Positions 33,305 through 43,190 of a stretch of DNA of 48,971 nt are shown here, one piece after another. Numbering within the stretch: the stretch's first letter is position 1; every line of letters starts with the position of its first letter. The notes beneath the pieces are model-generated. The model was not told the DNA's origin. It did no database searches and saw nothing but the letters and a program-made list of their open reading frames with translations. Source of the stretch: Elusimicrobiota bacterium (GTDB taxonomy: Bacteria > Elusimicrobiota > UBA5214 > JBBAAG01); assembly GCA_041658405.1 (NCBI GenBank), contig JBBAAG010000012.1, forward strand, positions 1-48,971, given 5' to 3'. The translations under genes were made by a program, and so were the position numbers.

Positions 33305-36300
33305 TCATGCGCGGAGTACCAATATCACAGTTTTTTTGTAAGTGCTGCCTATTCTTATAAAAACGATATATGATCCTGTGTTAAGAATGTTACCGCTGGA
33401 GTCCCTGCCGGAGTACGGGTATACATTCGACCCTCTCCGCGCGGAATAACTGTCCTGAAACAATAATGTGCCGAATTCAGTAAATATTTTTATGTCTGCG
33501 TTACCGTCTATGGTTGAGTTAAATACTATATTCGTACTCCCGTTTGCCGGGTTGAACGGGTTGGGGTAGTTAAATACTTTATCGTCATCCATGTTTACCG
33601 TATTAAAATTGTATACCGAACTTTGTTTTCTCCTGCCGGTATCGTCTTCAGCGATTACGTACCAGTAATAAGTTTTGCCCGGGTCAAGCGAGTATAGCGT
33701 GTGTGCCGGTTTTGTGCCGGTATATACCAGTTTAAGGACAGAAGCATCAGTACCAAGGTATAAATAATAAATGATTCTACTGTTTGGATCGGGGTCTGTG
33801 CTGTTCCATACAAGGTTTACTTTTGATGAGACTGTGGTGTTTGCGTTGTTGTCAAATATTGTGAGGTCCAACGGTAAAGTCGGGAGCGAAGAAACTGTGA
33901 ATACGTGGGTTGAGGATTTAACTGTCCCGCCATAGCCGTAAGAGTCCCGGGTTTCGCAGTAGTACGAGTACGACTTGCTTACCGTTGAGAACGATGCGGT
34001 GTAGCTGTATATAGCGCCGGTATTATTGTCTCCCGAGACATAAGTCATTGACGCTATGAGTATTTGTTTGTCTCCGATGAACACGGTAAGTTTAGGATAT
34101 CCCGTAGCGGGCGGGTTGTTATCCAAATCTGTGTATTTCGCTTGGATGTTGACGGGCTCGTTTGGGGTTGCTTCCGTGAGGTATGTTATAAGTTCTACCT
34201 TGGGGACGCTGCGCACAAATAAGTCTCCGAAGGTAACAGTGCGGGTACTAACGCCAAGAGGATCCTGTGCTTCAAAGTAGTAGCCATAATCCCCGTAGTC
34301 AGTTATGTGCAAAGCAATACCATACAGCGATCCCGTACTGTGTACTCCGGAAATATAAGTCATACTGGCAACTATCACCGTGGTTGAATCGTTAACGATA
34401 TATAGTTTCGGATATCCTTCAAAGGGTTCCTGGTTGTCCGGGTCAATGTACTTAATCCTGAAGGAAAAAGTTGTATCTAAATCGCCAAGTGCAGGGTATA
34501 CACCGGAGGTAACGTAGTATTGTTCCCCGGTAATGCATAACCTCGGCGGGTTGTTTGACACCACAGGGCCGGATGACAGGCTTACCGGTGATCCTGTGGC
34601 GGTAGTATAAAAAACGTCGTATGCCGTGAATTTGTATGTGTAGTCAGTTCCCAGGTCGGTTAGCACAACGCCGGCGGAGTATACCGTGCCGGTTTGGTAT
34701 ATCCCCGAAACGTACCCCATAGTAACCGGGCTGTCGTCTATCTCCGTCCCGGATTTGTAGATATGCAGTTTCGGGTATCCCGCGGCGGGGGTTTGGTTGT
34801 CAAGGTCAACATATTTGATACGGAAATAGTATGTTGTTCCCGGTAAACCTGTTCCCGGGTTAATGCCGTCAGTAACGTAGTTTGTTTCACCGGTCCACGC
34901 TAATACCGGCGGGGTGTTGACTTTCGGGGATGATAGGACAACCGTCTCTGTTGACTTATTAAACTCGTCCATAGTGTCGAAACTGTAGGAGTAGTCAAGC
35001 GAGGGCGGTAAGTTTGGTATGTTCCTATAAAATATAACACCCGATAGATAGTCAGTACTGCCGGTAGATAATAGTGTGTAAGGGCTGCCCGAGATTTCTG
35101 TTTGGTTATTGTATATATGTAACTTAGGATAGTTGAGTTTCGGAGGGTCGTTGTCGGTATCAACGTATTTTATGCGAAAATAAAAAGTGGTACCCATTGC
35201 GCCTACTTCCGGGGATATGCCGTCTTCCACATACCCTGTTTCCCCGGTCCATACCAACTGCGGGGCGGAGGTTGATACCACGGGGCCGGATATAACTTGT
35301 GTGTTTGACTGTAAGCTAAAAGAGTCATGCGCTACGAAGTAGTACGAATAGTCGCGTCCGGAGGGTAGAGCGGTACTGTAATAAAACGTTTTGCCGTCAA
35401 TATAGTATGTGTCCGTCAGGTCGGTTTGCTGCATCTGTGTGTTAATAACAGTGACAGTACCTTTTAGTACAATCAACTTAGGATATCCTTCCAACGGCGG
35501 GTCGTTATCTGCGTCAATATATTTTATGCGGTAGTTAAGAGTTTCTTCCGAGGTTAGGCATAGTTCGGGGTCCAGCCCGTCGGAACTATAGTCAATCTCC
35601 CCAGTCCAGGTTAATGAGGAAGTGTTTACCCTATAAAAATCTTGTCCAGTAGCGTCCGAGGTTAAGGGTGAGTAGTATGATCTAATCCAAGGATTATAAG
35701 AGTAATAGGAATAACTAGAAGGAACTACGGTATAGTTCTTATCAGTATCGAGAGATGAGAAAAGATAACATCCAAAACTATCTGTCACACGTGTTTGTGA
35801 TTCCAGCCCATAGGTTAGCCTTAGAGTTACGCCAGGCATTGGATTCCCGTCGGGATATTTTACTTCCCCGCTGATGATTGCTTTTACATCCGGGCCGGGT
35901 GAAGACAAGAACTGGTGTGCTGAACTGTTCCACACATCATAAGACTCGAACGTGTAACCGTAATAACTGCAGGGCGGGAGTAGTGTGCTGGTCGTACAGA
36001 TAATCCCGTCGGTGTAGGAGTACATTGTTGAAGGCATAGATAGTAAAAGGTAGTCGGTTTGCCCTTTCTTAATCCGTACCTTGGGATAGCCGGGCTTAGG
36101 CGCATCGTTTTCGTTATCCAAGTATTTTACCTTAAAACAAAAAGTTGTGGTGCTTAGCCCTGTTTCCGGATCAACTCCGTCGGTTATATACCCGGAATTG
36201 CCTGTCCATGAGAGCGCGCAGTTGCCGGGTACCCTCTGGAAATTACTCGTGCCATTACCATTAATATAAGAATATGTTAGGTAAGGTGGTGAGAATTGCA

Positions 36301-37918
36301 CGTTACCCACTCCCGGTGCTGAACTTGTAACCAAAGTCCAGTCAAGAAAATGAGATACGTTTATAAGGTAGTACCCGTTATTGTCTGCTACAACTGTGCG
36401 GGTTGATGCGCCGGTATAGGCGTTTACCGTTGCGTACGGGAACGGTGTTGTGCCGTTAGGATAAAATATGTAGCCCGAGATTTGCCAGCCCACATCCGGG
36501 CCGGGCCGCGACAAAAACTGTGTGGCTGAGGTATTCCACATATCGTAGGCTTCAAATGTGTATGTGTAATAACTGCAAGGTTCTAACAGTGTTGAGGCGG
36601 TGAATAGTTCGCCGGTAGCCCATTCCGCAGATTCGCTGGTCATGTTTAACAGTAAATACGTAGACGCGCCTTTTTTTATGCGGACCTGTAGTTTATCGTT
36701 TACCGGCGGGTTATTGTCAGTATCGGTGTATGTTACCTTGAATGTATAGGTTGCGGTTGATGTACAGATTTCAGGGAGTACGCCGTAACTTGTGCCGCCA
36801 TAATTGTTCCAGCTAAGCTGCGGAGGGGTGTTGTAGTACATATACTTAAGGTCTTTATTTGAAGTGTCATAATAGGCGATATGCGCACGGTTGCAGGTGT
36901 CAATCGCTAATGAGTTATAAGTTCCGCAGTCATTAGTTGTTGCGTCAACTATTTTGCGGGACCACGATGTGCCGGTATAACTCGTATACATTAAATCATA
37001 ACTCGTACCGTTGTAGTAAGATACGTGAGGGATGGAGTTAGAGTCAAGAGATAGTGAAGTTTGGCTGGTCAGGCTGCCTAGTGTTGCAGGGTCAGCGGGT
37101 GTTATCGTCCAGGTTGTACCGTTGTACTCCGCGTATTTCAGGTGCCAGGCCGCTGGGCTAATGTACGCGATCCGCGGGTGGTTGTCCGCATTAACCTTGA
37201 TTGAAGTCCAGTACCCTGTGTTTTCGGTGGAATCAACGGTTTCCGTTACCCACGAACTACCGTTATACTTTGCGTGTTTAAGTTTTGTGTTTGTTTCATC
37301 ACGGTAAGAAATATGAGGGGTACCGTCTAATCCAACGGAGGTTGAGTTGTATTTCCCTACGTTCCCCACGGAATCCACGGGTTCTGTGTTCCATGTGCTG
37401 CCCGTCCAGGTTGCACAAAATAAGTCTAGGTTTTGTGTGGTATGGTATGAGATATAGGGTGTGTCGGTGTTGGGGTCAAGGGATAGGGTGAGGTATTTAA
37501 AGTCTTCCCCGGAGTAACTCCCGGAGTCAACGGTTTGGTATGACCAGTTACCCGAAGATATACGGGTTGCGTATTTAATGAAGTTAGTGGTCTCGCCTAC
37601 CGGAACGTGTTTGAAGTACGCGATATGCGCAGTGCCGGCAGTGTCAATCGCCAGGCTACAGTACTTGCCGGTATCGTCACCGGGGCTTGAGTCAACGGTT
37701 TCTATGCTCCAACTACTTCCTGTCCAGCTGGCGTACATAAGTTTTGTGTTTGTTGCGTCGTAGTACGCGATGTGCGGTTTGTTGGTTGAGTCCAGTGCAA
37801 TAGAACAGTGTTGTCCAGCGTCGCCTGTGGATTGTACGGTTTGGGTATACCATTCTGCGGAGAGGTCAGAGGTAGTGAATATAAAAATTAATATAAGTAA
37901 TATATGTGCGTATCTCAA
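33305..37918 (-). CDS. Giant repeat-rich secreted surface protein
   Basis: 1537 residues, signal peptide 1-22. Residues about 23-365 are seven BNR-like blades with CSLAIDTAGTAHIAYF and KYMYY or LKYAEY motifs. Then come about seven modules opening LxWTGExxYxxDGxxPE and ending GYPKLxIxKG, with two carboxypeptidase-regulatory-like domains between (SGYIFYPNG, SGEVKYPDGNPMPG). A fibronectin III domain follows near 1345-1440. The last 90 residues hold FNYPNPFNP and SGRDSSGNILNTGSYIVFI, as in FlgD-like/T9SS type A C-terminal domains. It should be secreted and may be displayed. Stop lies just beyond iteron array 2. Confidence 0.85.
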   Translation of the reverse strand: MRYAHILLILIFIFTTSDLSAEWYTQTVQSTGDAGQHCSIALDSTNKPHIAYYDATNTKLMYASWTGSSWSIETVDSSPGDDTGKYCSLAIDTAGTAHIAYFKHVPVGETTNFIKYATRISSGNWSYQTVDSGSYSGEDFKYLTLSLDPNTDTPYISYHTTQNLDLFCATWTGSTWNTEPVDSVGNVGKYNSTSVGLDGTPHISYRDETNTKLKHAKYNGSSWVTETVDSTENTGYWTSIKVNADNHPRIAYISPAAWHLKYAEYNGTTWTITPADPATLGSLTSQTSLSLDSNSIPHVSYYNGTSYDLMYTSYTGTSWSRKIVDATTNDCGTYNSLAIDTCNRAHIAYYDTSNKDLKYMYYNTPPQLSWNNYGGTSYGVLPEICTSTATYTFKVTYTDTDNNPPVNDKLQVRIKKGASTYLLLNMTSESAEWATGELFTASTLLEPCSYYTYTFEAYDMWNTSATQFLSRPGPDVGWQISGYIFYPNGTTPFPYATVNAYTGASTRTVVADNNGYYLINVSHFLDWTLVTSSAPGVGNVQFSPPYLTYSYINGNGTSNFQRVPGNCALSWTGNSGYITDGVDPETGLSTTTFCFKVKYLDNENDAPKPGYPKVRIKKGQTDYLLLSMPSTMYSYTDGIICTTSTLLPPCSYYGYTFESYDVWNSSAHQFLSSPGPDVKAIISGEVKYPDGNPMPGVTLRLTYGLESQTRVTDSFGCYLFSSLDTDKNYTVVPSSYSYYSYNPWIRSYYSPLTSDATGQDFYRVNTSSLTWTGEIDYSSDGLDPELCLTSEETLNYRIKYIDADNDPPLEGYPKLIVLKGTVTVINTQMQQTDLTDTYYIDGKTFYYSTALPSGRDYSYYFVAHDSFSLQSNTQVISGPVVSTSAPQLVWTGETGYVEDGISPEVGAMGTTFYFRIKYVDTDNDPPKLNYPKLHIYNNQTEISGSPYTLLSTGSTDYLSGVIFYRNIPNLPPSLDYSYSFDTMDEFNKSTETVVLSSPKVNTPPVLAWTGETNYVTDGINPGTGLPGTTYYFRIKYVDLDNQTPAAGYPKLHIYKSGTEIDDSPVTMGYVSGIYQTGTVYSAGVVLTDLGTDYTYKFTAYDVFYTTATGSPVSLSSGPVVSNNPPRLCITGEQYYVTSGVYPALGDLDTTFSFRIKYIDPDNQEPFEGYPKLYIVNDSTTVIVASMTYISGVHSTGSLYGIALHITDYGDYGYYFEAQDPLGVSTRTVTFGDLFVRSVPKVELITYLTEATPNEPVNIQAKYTDLDNNPPATGYPKLTVFIGDKQILIASMTYVSGDNNTGAIYSYTASFSTVSKSYSYYCETRDSYGYGGTVKSSTHVFTVSSLPTLPLDLTIFDNNANTTVSSKVNLVWNSTDPDPNSRIIYYLYLGTDASVLKLVYTGTKPAHTLYSLDPGKTYYWYVIAEDDTGRRKQSSVYNFNTVNMDDDKVFNYPNPFNPANGSTNIVFNSTIDGNADIKIFTEFGTLLFQDSYSARRGSNVYPYSGRDSSGNILNTGSYIVFIRIGSTYKKTVILVLRA

Positions 37919-38048
37919 AAAATATTGTCCTGTCTATTCTACGCTGCCCGGCCGTTACTGTGTTTAAGTTAATTCTTATATAGCGTTGGGCAGTATTTAC
38001 TATATGTGTTTATATTACTTCTAAGGATGGTTAAATGTCTTGGCGGAT

Positions 38049-38924
38049 TTATCGAAAAGATTGACAAAATTTACAGTATTGTTTTGGGGTGTATCCGGTA
38101 AACCTTTTGAACGTGTGGTTGAAATGGCTGAGGTCGTTAAACCCGGATTTATACGCTATCTCGTGCATTTTTATGCAGGGAACGTGTTCTAGAATGTTCT
38201 TAGCTTCCGTAATCTTTTTTATAAGCACATACTCTTTTATCCGGAACCCCGTTTTTTGTTTAAACGTGCTTGAGAGATGGCATGGGGATAGGTATGCAAT
38301 GTTAGCAAGATCGGGAAGGTATATTTTTTCCTTAAAATGTTCGTCTATGTACGTAATAACTTTCAGTATTGCCGGGTCTTCAACGAGTTCGTGTAACGGG
38401 CTGGGGGCTTTCTCCGCGCCGCGTTGTATGAGTATCAGAAGGTGAGACAACAGGCTGGCTACGCATTCTTTATAATTTGTGCGCTGGTTATTGTATTCCC
38501 TTAACATAATACTGAACGCAAGTTCAATTTCACTTGCTTCTTTCGCGGATAAACGTACCTGATGTATCCCGTTTATGTTATGGCAATACTTAAATGAATT
38601 GAGTACTTCCAGTGATTTCCCTGTCATTTTGGATGCGAAATAATCGTAGTTGAACAATACTGTATACTTATCGCAGTTGGGATGCTTGTCAAAGATGTAT
38701 TTATGTATGTCTTTGATATGAATAACGAAAACCGTATTGGGACTGGTGGCGTACGTCCGGTCTTTAATAAAAATGCTGCCGTTCTTACGGACGAAGTAAT
38801 GGATTTCTATATTGTGAAGGTGCAAATGCGGGTAGTAACACTTTACTTTTGTAGGAGGAGAATAAGCAATTATTATTGGGAAACTGTTCTCGCGGTAATT
38901 AACAGCCCTGGCATTGTTGTTCAT
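38049..38924 (-). CDS. AraC-family transcription regulator
   Basis: 291 residues from ATG 38924, chosen for AGAGAGG just upstream. The N-terminal half has a cupin-like sensor pattern with a HLHLHNIEIHYF metal- or ligand-site motif. The C-terminal 100 residues contain two HTHs: LPDLANIAYLSPCHLSSTFK and HEIAYKSGFNDLSHFNHTFK then GYTPKQY. It is divergent from the secreted/fibre pair on the plus strand and shares a 286-base gap with it, so it may control that pair, itself, or the giant protein downstream. Confidence 0.9.
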   Translation of the reverse strand: MNNNARAVNYRENSFPIIIAYSPPTKVKCYYPHLHLHNIEIHYFVRKNGSIFIKDRTYATSPNTVFVIHIKDIHKYIFDKHPNCDKYTVLFNYDYFASKMTGKSLEVLNSFKYCHNINGIHQVRLSAKEASEIELAFSIMLREYNNQRTNYKECVASLLSHLLILIQRGAEKAPSPLHELVEDPAILKVITYIDEHFKEKIYLPDLANIAYLSPCHLSSTFKQKTGFRIKEYVLIKKITEAKNILEHVPCIKMHEIAYKSGFNDLSHFNHTFKRFTGYTPKQYCKFCQSFR

Positions 38925-39210
38925 TATATACCTCTCTTGCACTGTACTAACAATATTAAGTAATACAGTTCTATTATACTTGTATGGCAAATATACTGCT
39001 TGGGTAATTTATGGATAATATTGACAAACCAGCATAAATAGTTTTTGTGCGGTTGTACATACATATGGCAAAAACAAGGATATAGGATTTGTCATGCTTT
39101 TCAAAATATATCCCAAGACTTAATTACTGCAATTAAAATATCATTAGATGTGTTCAAAAAACATATTGGGCAAGAAGAGGTAATTGTTATTGTTCAGGAG
39201 GATGGTTTAC

Positions 39211-40320
39211 GTGAAGATTATTACAAAAATTGTTGTTGGGTTGGTTGTTGGTATGGTTGTTTATGGATATCCAGAACATTCTTTCTGTTCTATCCCGGTG
39301 ATGAGTTACAACAACGGAGAAAAAGAAGTTGTGCTTGACGTATTCGATACCTGCGGAGGCACACCTGCGGGTGGATGGGATCACTGGGCGAGTACATTGC
39401 AATCGTGCTGCGGTGAACTTGCCGGTATCGGGAATTATACGGGTACTGGAAAAGAAGTAGATGCCGGGTATTTTAGCCCGGTATTCCCCCCTTCTGCGGT
39501 AACGAATTTGTGCGCCGTTCCTTCAAAACACGCGTATTGGGTGGATCTTTGTTGGTCTTGCCCGGGAGCTGTGCTGGGGTCTTCGAATCTCGCAGCAGGG
39601 TCCACTTATTTTATACAAGTGAGTTCGTATGTTATACCCGTATCCGCGTGGGATAAAATTAATGCAGCCATAAGTATTGCCACCGGGCCCGTGGTTATGG
39701 GTACAACCGCGTACTTTATCGCGAAAACCACGTCGTCACAGGTATCTTTCCCCGCATATATGCTTGAGGAAGATGTTACCTATTATTACCGCCTGTGGAC
39801 AATGGATGACGAGGCGAATATATCGGATATTTCAAACGGCGCAACGGCGTATGCAACCGCGCCGTTTATCGGTGTGGAAGTAGATGATGAGCATGTATGC
39901 TTCAATTTTGGCGATTGCTGTACCGGCCAAACATATATTTCTACCGCCGCGCTTGTAGTACGGAACATTGGCAATGTTGAGGAAGATTATATTCTGAACG
40001 TTAGTTCCGAGTCTACCGTATGGAAAATAGCAGAAACGCCGTATTCAAACCAGTGCGCGGTAAACGCGGTATTCCATGCTGAAAAGCCGATAAACACAAG
40101 TTTTGCACTGGATGATTTGTTAACCACAAACCAGGTGCGCTGTTCCGCTGTTGCGTATACGGTAGACGACGCGGGCCCTGAGGAACAACAGACCGGTACA
40201 TGGGTCCCGCTTGATACCGACAGGAACCTGTGGGTTAAACTACGAACCCCTATCGCTACGATAAGCACTGATAATCAGGTTATCCCCATAGTTATCACCT
40301 GCGAGAGCCCGTATGAGTAA
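39211..40320 (+). CDS. Secreted protein with fibronectin-like domain
   Basis: 369 residues from GTG 39211, chosen because AGGAGG lies nine bases upstream. Signal peptide (IITKIVVGLVVGMVVYG). There are many Cys (CGGT, QSCCGE, GDCCTG). Around 95-215 is a fibronectin III-like domain with VTYYYRLWTMDDEANISDIS; the C-terminal part is a beta domain without known motifs. Overlaps the fibre gene by eight bases, so the two are coupled. Likely surface or fibre partner. Confidence 0.65.
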   Translation: MKIITKIVVGLVVGMVVYGYPEHSFCSIPVMSYNNGEKEVVLDVFDTCGGTPAGGWDHWASTLQSCCGELAGIGNYTGTGKEVDAGYFSPVFPPSAVTNLCAVPSKHAYWVDLCWSCPGAVLGSSNLAAGSTYFIQVSSYVIPVSAWDKINAAISIATGPVVMGTTAYFIAKTTSSQVSFPAYMLEEDVTYYYRLWTMDDEANISDISNGATAYATAPFIGVEVDDEHVCFNFGDCCTGQTYISTAALVVRNIGNVEEDYILNVSSESTVWKIAETPYSNQCAVNAVFHAEKPINTSFALDDLLTTNQVRCSAVAYTVDDAGPEEQQTGTWVPLDTDRNLWVKLRTPIATISTDNQVIPIVITCESPYE

Positions 40321-41773
40321 AAGACGTGTATTATTATCGTTAATATTAGTTTTATTTACTTCTTCAATTGTACACTCCGGGGTTCCCTACAGCATAAATT
40401 ACCAGGGACGGTATCGTGAGAGCGGGACAGCGGTTACCGGAACTCGTTCGTTTGTTTTATCGTTATACACCACAGAAACCGGCGGAAGCCCGGTATGGAC
40501 GGATACTAAGAGTTTAGAGGTTGTGAAAGGGTTGTTCAGGACAACACTGGAGATAGATGAGGATATTGACTGGCGGAATAATTCGGTCTGGCTGGAAATT
40601 AGCATAGGGGGTACAACCCTTTCCCCTCGTGAAAAGCTCAGTACCGTGCCATACTCGTTCTACGCTTCCAGTACCGCATACGCTTATACTGCGTATAACG
40701 CTAATAACGCAACCGGCACGTTCACAGTTGCTGATAAAGTCGGGATAGGAACAACGAACCCGGGAAGTTATAGGCTTAGTGTTGCGGGAACAATAAACGC
40801 AACTGAATATTATGACGACGGCGTATTACTGACACAGGAAAGTTTGTGGACAGCAGTAGATGGTGATATATATAACAATAACTACGCAACCGGTAAAGTT
40901 GGGATTGGCACTACTGCACCATCGTCAGTACTTGAAGTTTATGGCGGGTCAGTGACAATACAGGGAACTAATGCCGGGTTAAGGGTGGGAACTGCTAATT
41001 TTTCCGTAACCACAGAGGGGAGCGTCGGGATTGGAACAACGAACCCAAGCCAAAAACTGGAAGTGTCACAGGGAAATATTAAAGCCGGGTATGGCGTAAT
41101 AACGTCTACGTTCCAGATGACAACCGGTGCTGGGGCAAGTAAATTATTGCAGTCCGATACTGCCGGGAACGCTACATGGTGGACACCAAACTATATAACT
41201 TCATATTCTGAAACCGATGGCGTTATCGGGAATGAGGTAACAGATAAGGCGGATACAACTCTTACCCGCAGCGGTGCCGGGACAAGCGGGGATCCGTACA
41301 AACTTGCGGTTAATCTCACAAGTACAAATACATGGGCCGGATATGTACTCGCAAAAACAATTGCCGCGGGTTGGGACTGCAATAATGTTGATTTGAACGG
41401 AGCAGGGCCGTGGGCTTTTAGCCGTGAAATATTTAATACAGATAGCGCCGGGACATATTATTCATTAAGCGGAGGTTCAATCACCATAAAAACAGCAGGA
41501 TATTATATGATAGTTGCACATATTACGGTAGGCGATATTGATACTACTGAACAAAGAATATTTTTAAAGAAAGTTTATCCTTCAACTACAGACCTTCAGG
41601 GTATTCTTATGGGATATGAGGCTAGAAGTACTTCGGCTTTCTGTACACACAATTTTTCGTATACAGGTAATTTCTCGGTTAATGATAAAATTGTGGTATA
41701 CAATTCTAATACAGCACATCAAAGATACGGGGGTACAGGGTGGACACAGATATTTATTTATAAACTTAACTAA
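40313..41773 (+). CDS. Fibre/adhesin-like secreted protein
   Basis: 486 residues with a signal peptide (VLLSLILVLFTSSIVHSG). INYQGRYRESGTAVTG at the N-terminus and SPREKLSTVPYSFYAS are common in secreted tail-fibre-like proteins of candidate phyla. Three VGIGTTNPxxxLxV repeats (near 143, 197 and 242) form the stalk, and the last 130 residues have a C1q/TNF-like beta pattern (YSLSGGSITIKTAGYYMIVA). It is likely a trimeric surface fibre. Second gene of the plus-strand pair facing the AraC regulator. Confidence 0.7.
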   Translation: MSKRRVLLSLILVLFTSSIVHSGVPYSINYQGRYRESGTAVTGTRSFVLSLYTTETGGSPVWTDTKSLEVVKGLFRTTLEIDEDIDWRNNSVWLEISIGGTTLSPREKLSTVPYSFYASSTAYAYTAYNANNATGTFTVADKVGIGTTNPGSYRLSVAGTINATEYYDDGVLLTQESLWTAVDGDIYNNNYATGKVGIGTTAPSSVLEVYGGSVTIQGTNAGLRVGTANFSVTTEGSVGIGTTNPSQKLEVSQGNIKAGYGVITSTFQMTTGAGASKLLQSDTAGNATWWTPNYITSYSETDGVIGNEVTDKADTTLTRSGAGTSGDPYKLAVNLTSTNTWAGYVLAKTIAAGWDCNNVDLNGAGPWAFSREIFNTDSAGTYYSLSGGSITIKTAGYYMIVAHITVGDIDTTEQRIFLKKVYPSTTDLQGILMGYEARSTSAFCTHNFSYTGNFSVNDKIVVYNSNTAHQRYGGTGWTQIFIYKLN

Positions 41774-41935
41774 GAAACTAAATTATGTATAAACATACTG
41801 TTCCTATTACCAAACCTGTTGTAATGCTTTATACCAACATTTCTAATACCCCGCTTCATTTAATAAATTAAATATTTATTAATATATATGGTATGTGTTT
41901 ATAACATAATTTGTCTTGGAGTTATTTTCGAATAG

Positions 41936-42232
41936 ATTGACAAATCGTAGGGTGGGTAATAAATGAATGTTTTGGATAAACATAAAGTTAGAAAGGTCTT
42001 GGTGAACTGCCGGAAGAAAGTTATGGCTATGGAGTCAATATCCTCAAGGAATAAGTGTGTGTTGTTCGATACGTTCGGGGTTGGTACCGGGAAGTTCAGG
42101 ACGTATAAAGAGGTTAGTTCAACATATAAAGTGTCACCACGGAGAATAAGGAGTATCTGCGTTGATGCACTACAGAAGGTTCAACGGATGAGGAATAGGA
42201 CGGTCAGGGAGGTGTGGGTTAAAGTAGTTTAA
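41936..42232 (+). CDS. Small sigma-70 region 4-like DNA-binding protein
   Basis: 89 residues, ATG at 41963; TTGACA at 41937 is a possible -35 box with the start very close, so the RNA would be nearly leaderless. Residues 45-75 (RTYKEVSSTYKVSPRRIRSI and the ALQKVQR that follows) form the HTH of sigma region 4. No region 2 is present, so it cannot be a normal sigma factor. It may be a plasmid-borne regulator that contacts -35 elements. The unit here includes the promoter-like sequence. Confidence 0.6.
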
Positions 42233-42235
42233 TAA

Positions 42236-42733
42236 CTAGAGAACAATATCTGTTCTTGGTGTTAACCGCATACAACTATACCGTGCAACGTTGTAAAACG
42301 AAATATGGAAATATGTAAAAAAATCTTCTCTGCCAAGCACAAACGGGCAGTCAGGCGAGTTGCCGGTTGAGTCTTCAATAAAACATATATCTAGCGCTAG
42401 AGGTTGTAGAAAACTGATTAGCGTGGTTCCCGAGTATATCTGTATTATCCCGGAATGCATGTATCCCCGCATAGGGTTCTTGCTACCGCCTATTCCGATA
42501 GGAGTTTTGATGTTGGTACCGTGTTTTATACGATGCAGGTTGTGTTGCAGTTGTATCGCACCGATAAAAGCCGGTGCTGTTGAACGGTCTGCACCGGAAT
42601 CTACTACCGCGTTTTCTATAATCGTAACGATGTTGTTTGCCGGGTTCGTAACTTTAATTTTTATTACCGGCTGAGCGCCGTGCGGGTACCTAAAAAGAAT
42701 GGAGTGGTTACGGTCGTACTCTACCAAAGGCAT
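42236..42733 (-). CDS. Retropepsin-like aspartic protease (second copy)
   Basis: 165 residues. AVVDSGADRSTAP gives the DSGA active-site motif (Asp45), and PFVLGREDFFTYFHISF (from about 130) is the conserved closing motif of this family. Start overlaps the small upstream gene by 13 bases. Sequence differs strongly from the protease at 20120-20695, so they are distant relatives rather than a recent duplicate. Confidence 0.82.
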   Translation of the reverse strand: MPLVEYDRNHSILFRYPHGAQPVIKIKVTNPANNIVTIIENAVVDSGADRSTAPAFIGAIQLQHNLHRIKHGTNIKTPIGIGGSKNPMRGYMHSGIIQIYSGTTLISFLQPLALDICFIEDSTGNSPDCPFVLGREDFFTYFHISFYNVARYSCMRLTPRTDIVL

Positions 42734-42963
42734 AGGGACTTGTTTTTGTTGTTGTACGCGATCGAGATGTTTTCCCGGGTATAACCTTTCTCCAATGCTT
42801 TATCAAAAGCTGTTTTACCGTTGTCGTCAGAAACGATGATATTGTGTGTTTTGTCGTAAATAATGTATGTGCCTTCGTTATGCAGCGATATCATCCCTTT
42901 TGATTCAACAACAATCTTGGGTTTTGGTTCTGTTAATATTTTTGTTACACTTTTTTTAGGCAT
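42721..42963 (-). CDS. Small partner of the second retropepsin (possibly DUF5678-like)
   Basis: 80 residues with AGGGGA before the ATG. A Lys-rich N-terminus is followed by ISLHNEGTYIIYDKTHNIIV and KTAFDKALEKGYTRENISI, which has the strand-strand-helix order of the partner at 20634-20879. Similarity is weak, so shared family is inferred mainly from the same gene arrangement. Confidence 0.6.
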   Translation of the reverse strand: MPKKSVTKILTEPKPKIVVESKGMISLHNEGTYIIYDKTHNIIVSDDNGKTAFDKALEKGYTRENISIAYNNKNKSLCLW

Positions 42964-42982
42964 ACTTGTTCCCCTTTGCTAG

Positions 42983-43025
42983 TTAACTGGTTAAAAGAGT
43001 ATATAAAAACCCGGGGGGTTGTCAA
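42983..43025 (-). promoter_or_regulatory. Promoter and small operator of the second retropepsin pair
   Basis: Minus-strand TTGACA (43020-43025), 16 bases, TATACT (42998-43003). Downstream TTAAC-CA-GTTAA (42983-42994) is a perfect short inverted repeat suited to a repressor. Confidence 0.6.
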
Positions 43026-43190
43026 TAGAAGCGTGGCGGGGTAGAATGTGTGCAGAGGTGAAAGTTGTTGGAAAAAATCGAGTAGGTTGTCCAGCCAGGC
43101 GTTTTATGGGTTGGTAGGCGCCCGGGTTCGAGCGGAACGGAAAATACGCGGGATCAGTGTTGAAGAGTTTTTTAAATTTTTTGTTTATTT

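Noticed and set aside
38051..41945. Three GATTGACAAA-like sequences (38051, 39014, 41935) as a shared regulatory element
   Set aside because: The first lies within the AraC coding sequence and the 39014 copy has no matching -10 box; likely chance, except possibly the one at 41937.
43110..43150. GGGTTCGAGC sequence resembling a tRNA T-arm
   Set aside because: The flanking bases do not form the stem and there is no acceptor or anticodon arm.
43048..43190. Possible XRE HTH remnant (RVRAERK, SVEEFFKF) on the plus strand
   Set aside because: Suggestive at both ends but no recognition-helix region and strong overlap with simple T-rich sequence; too weak to list.
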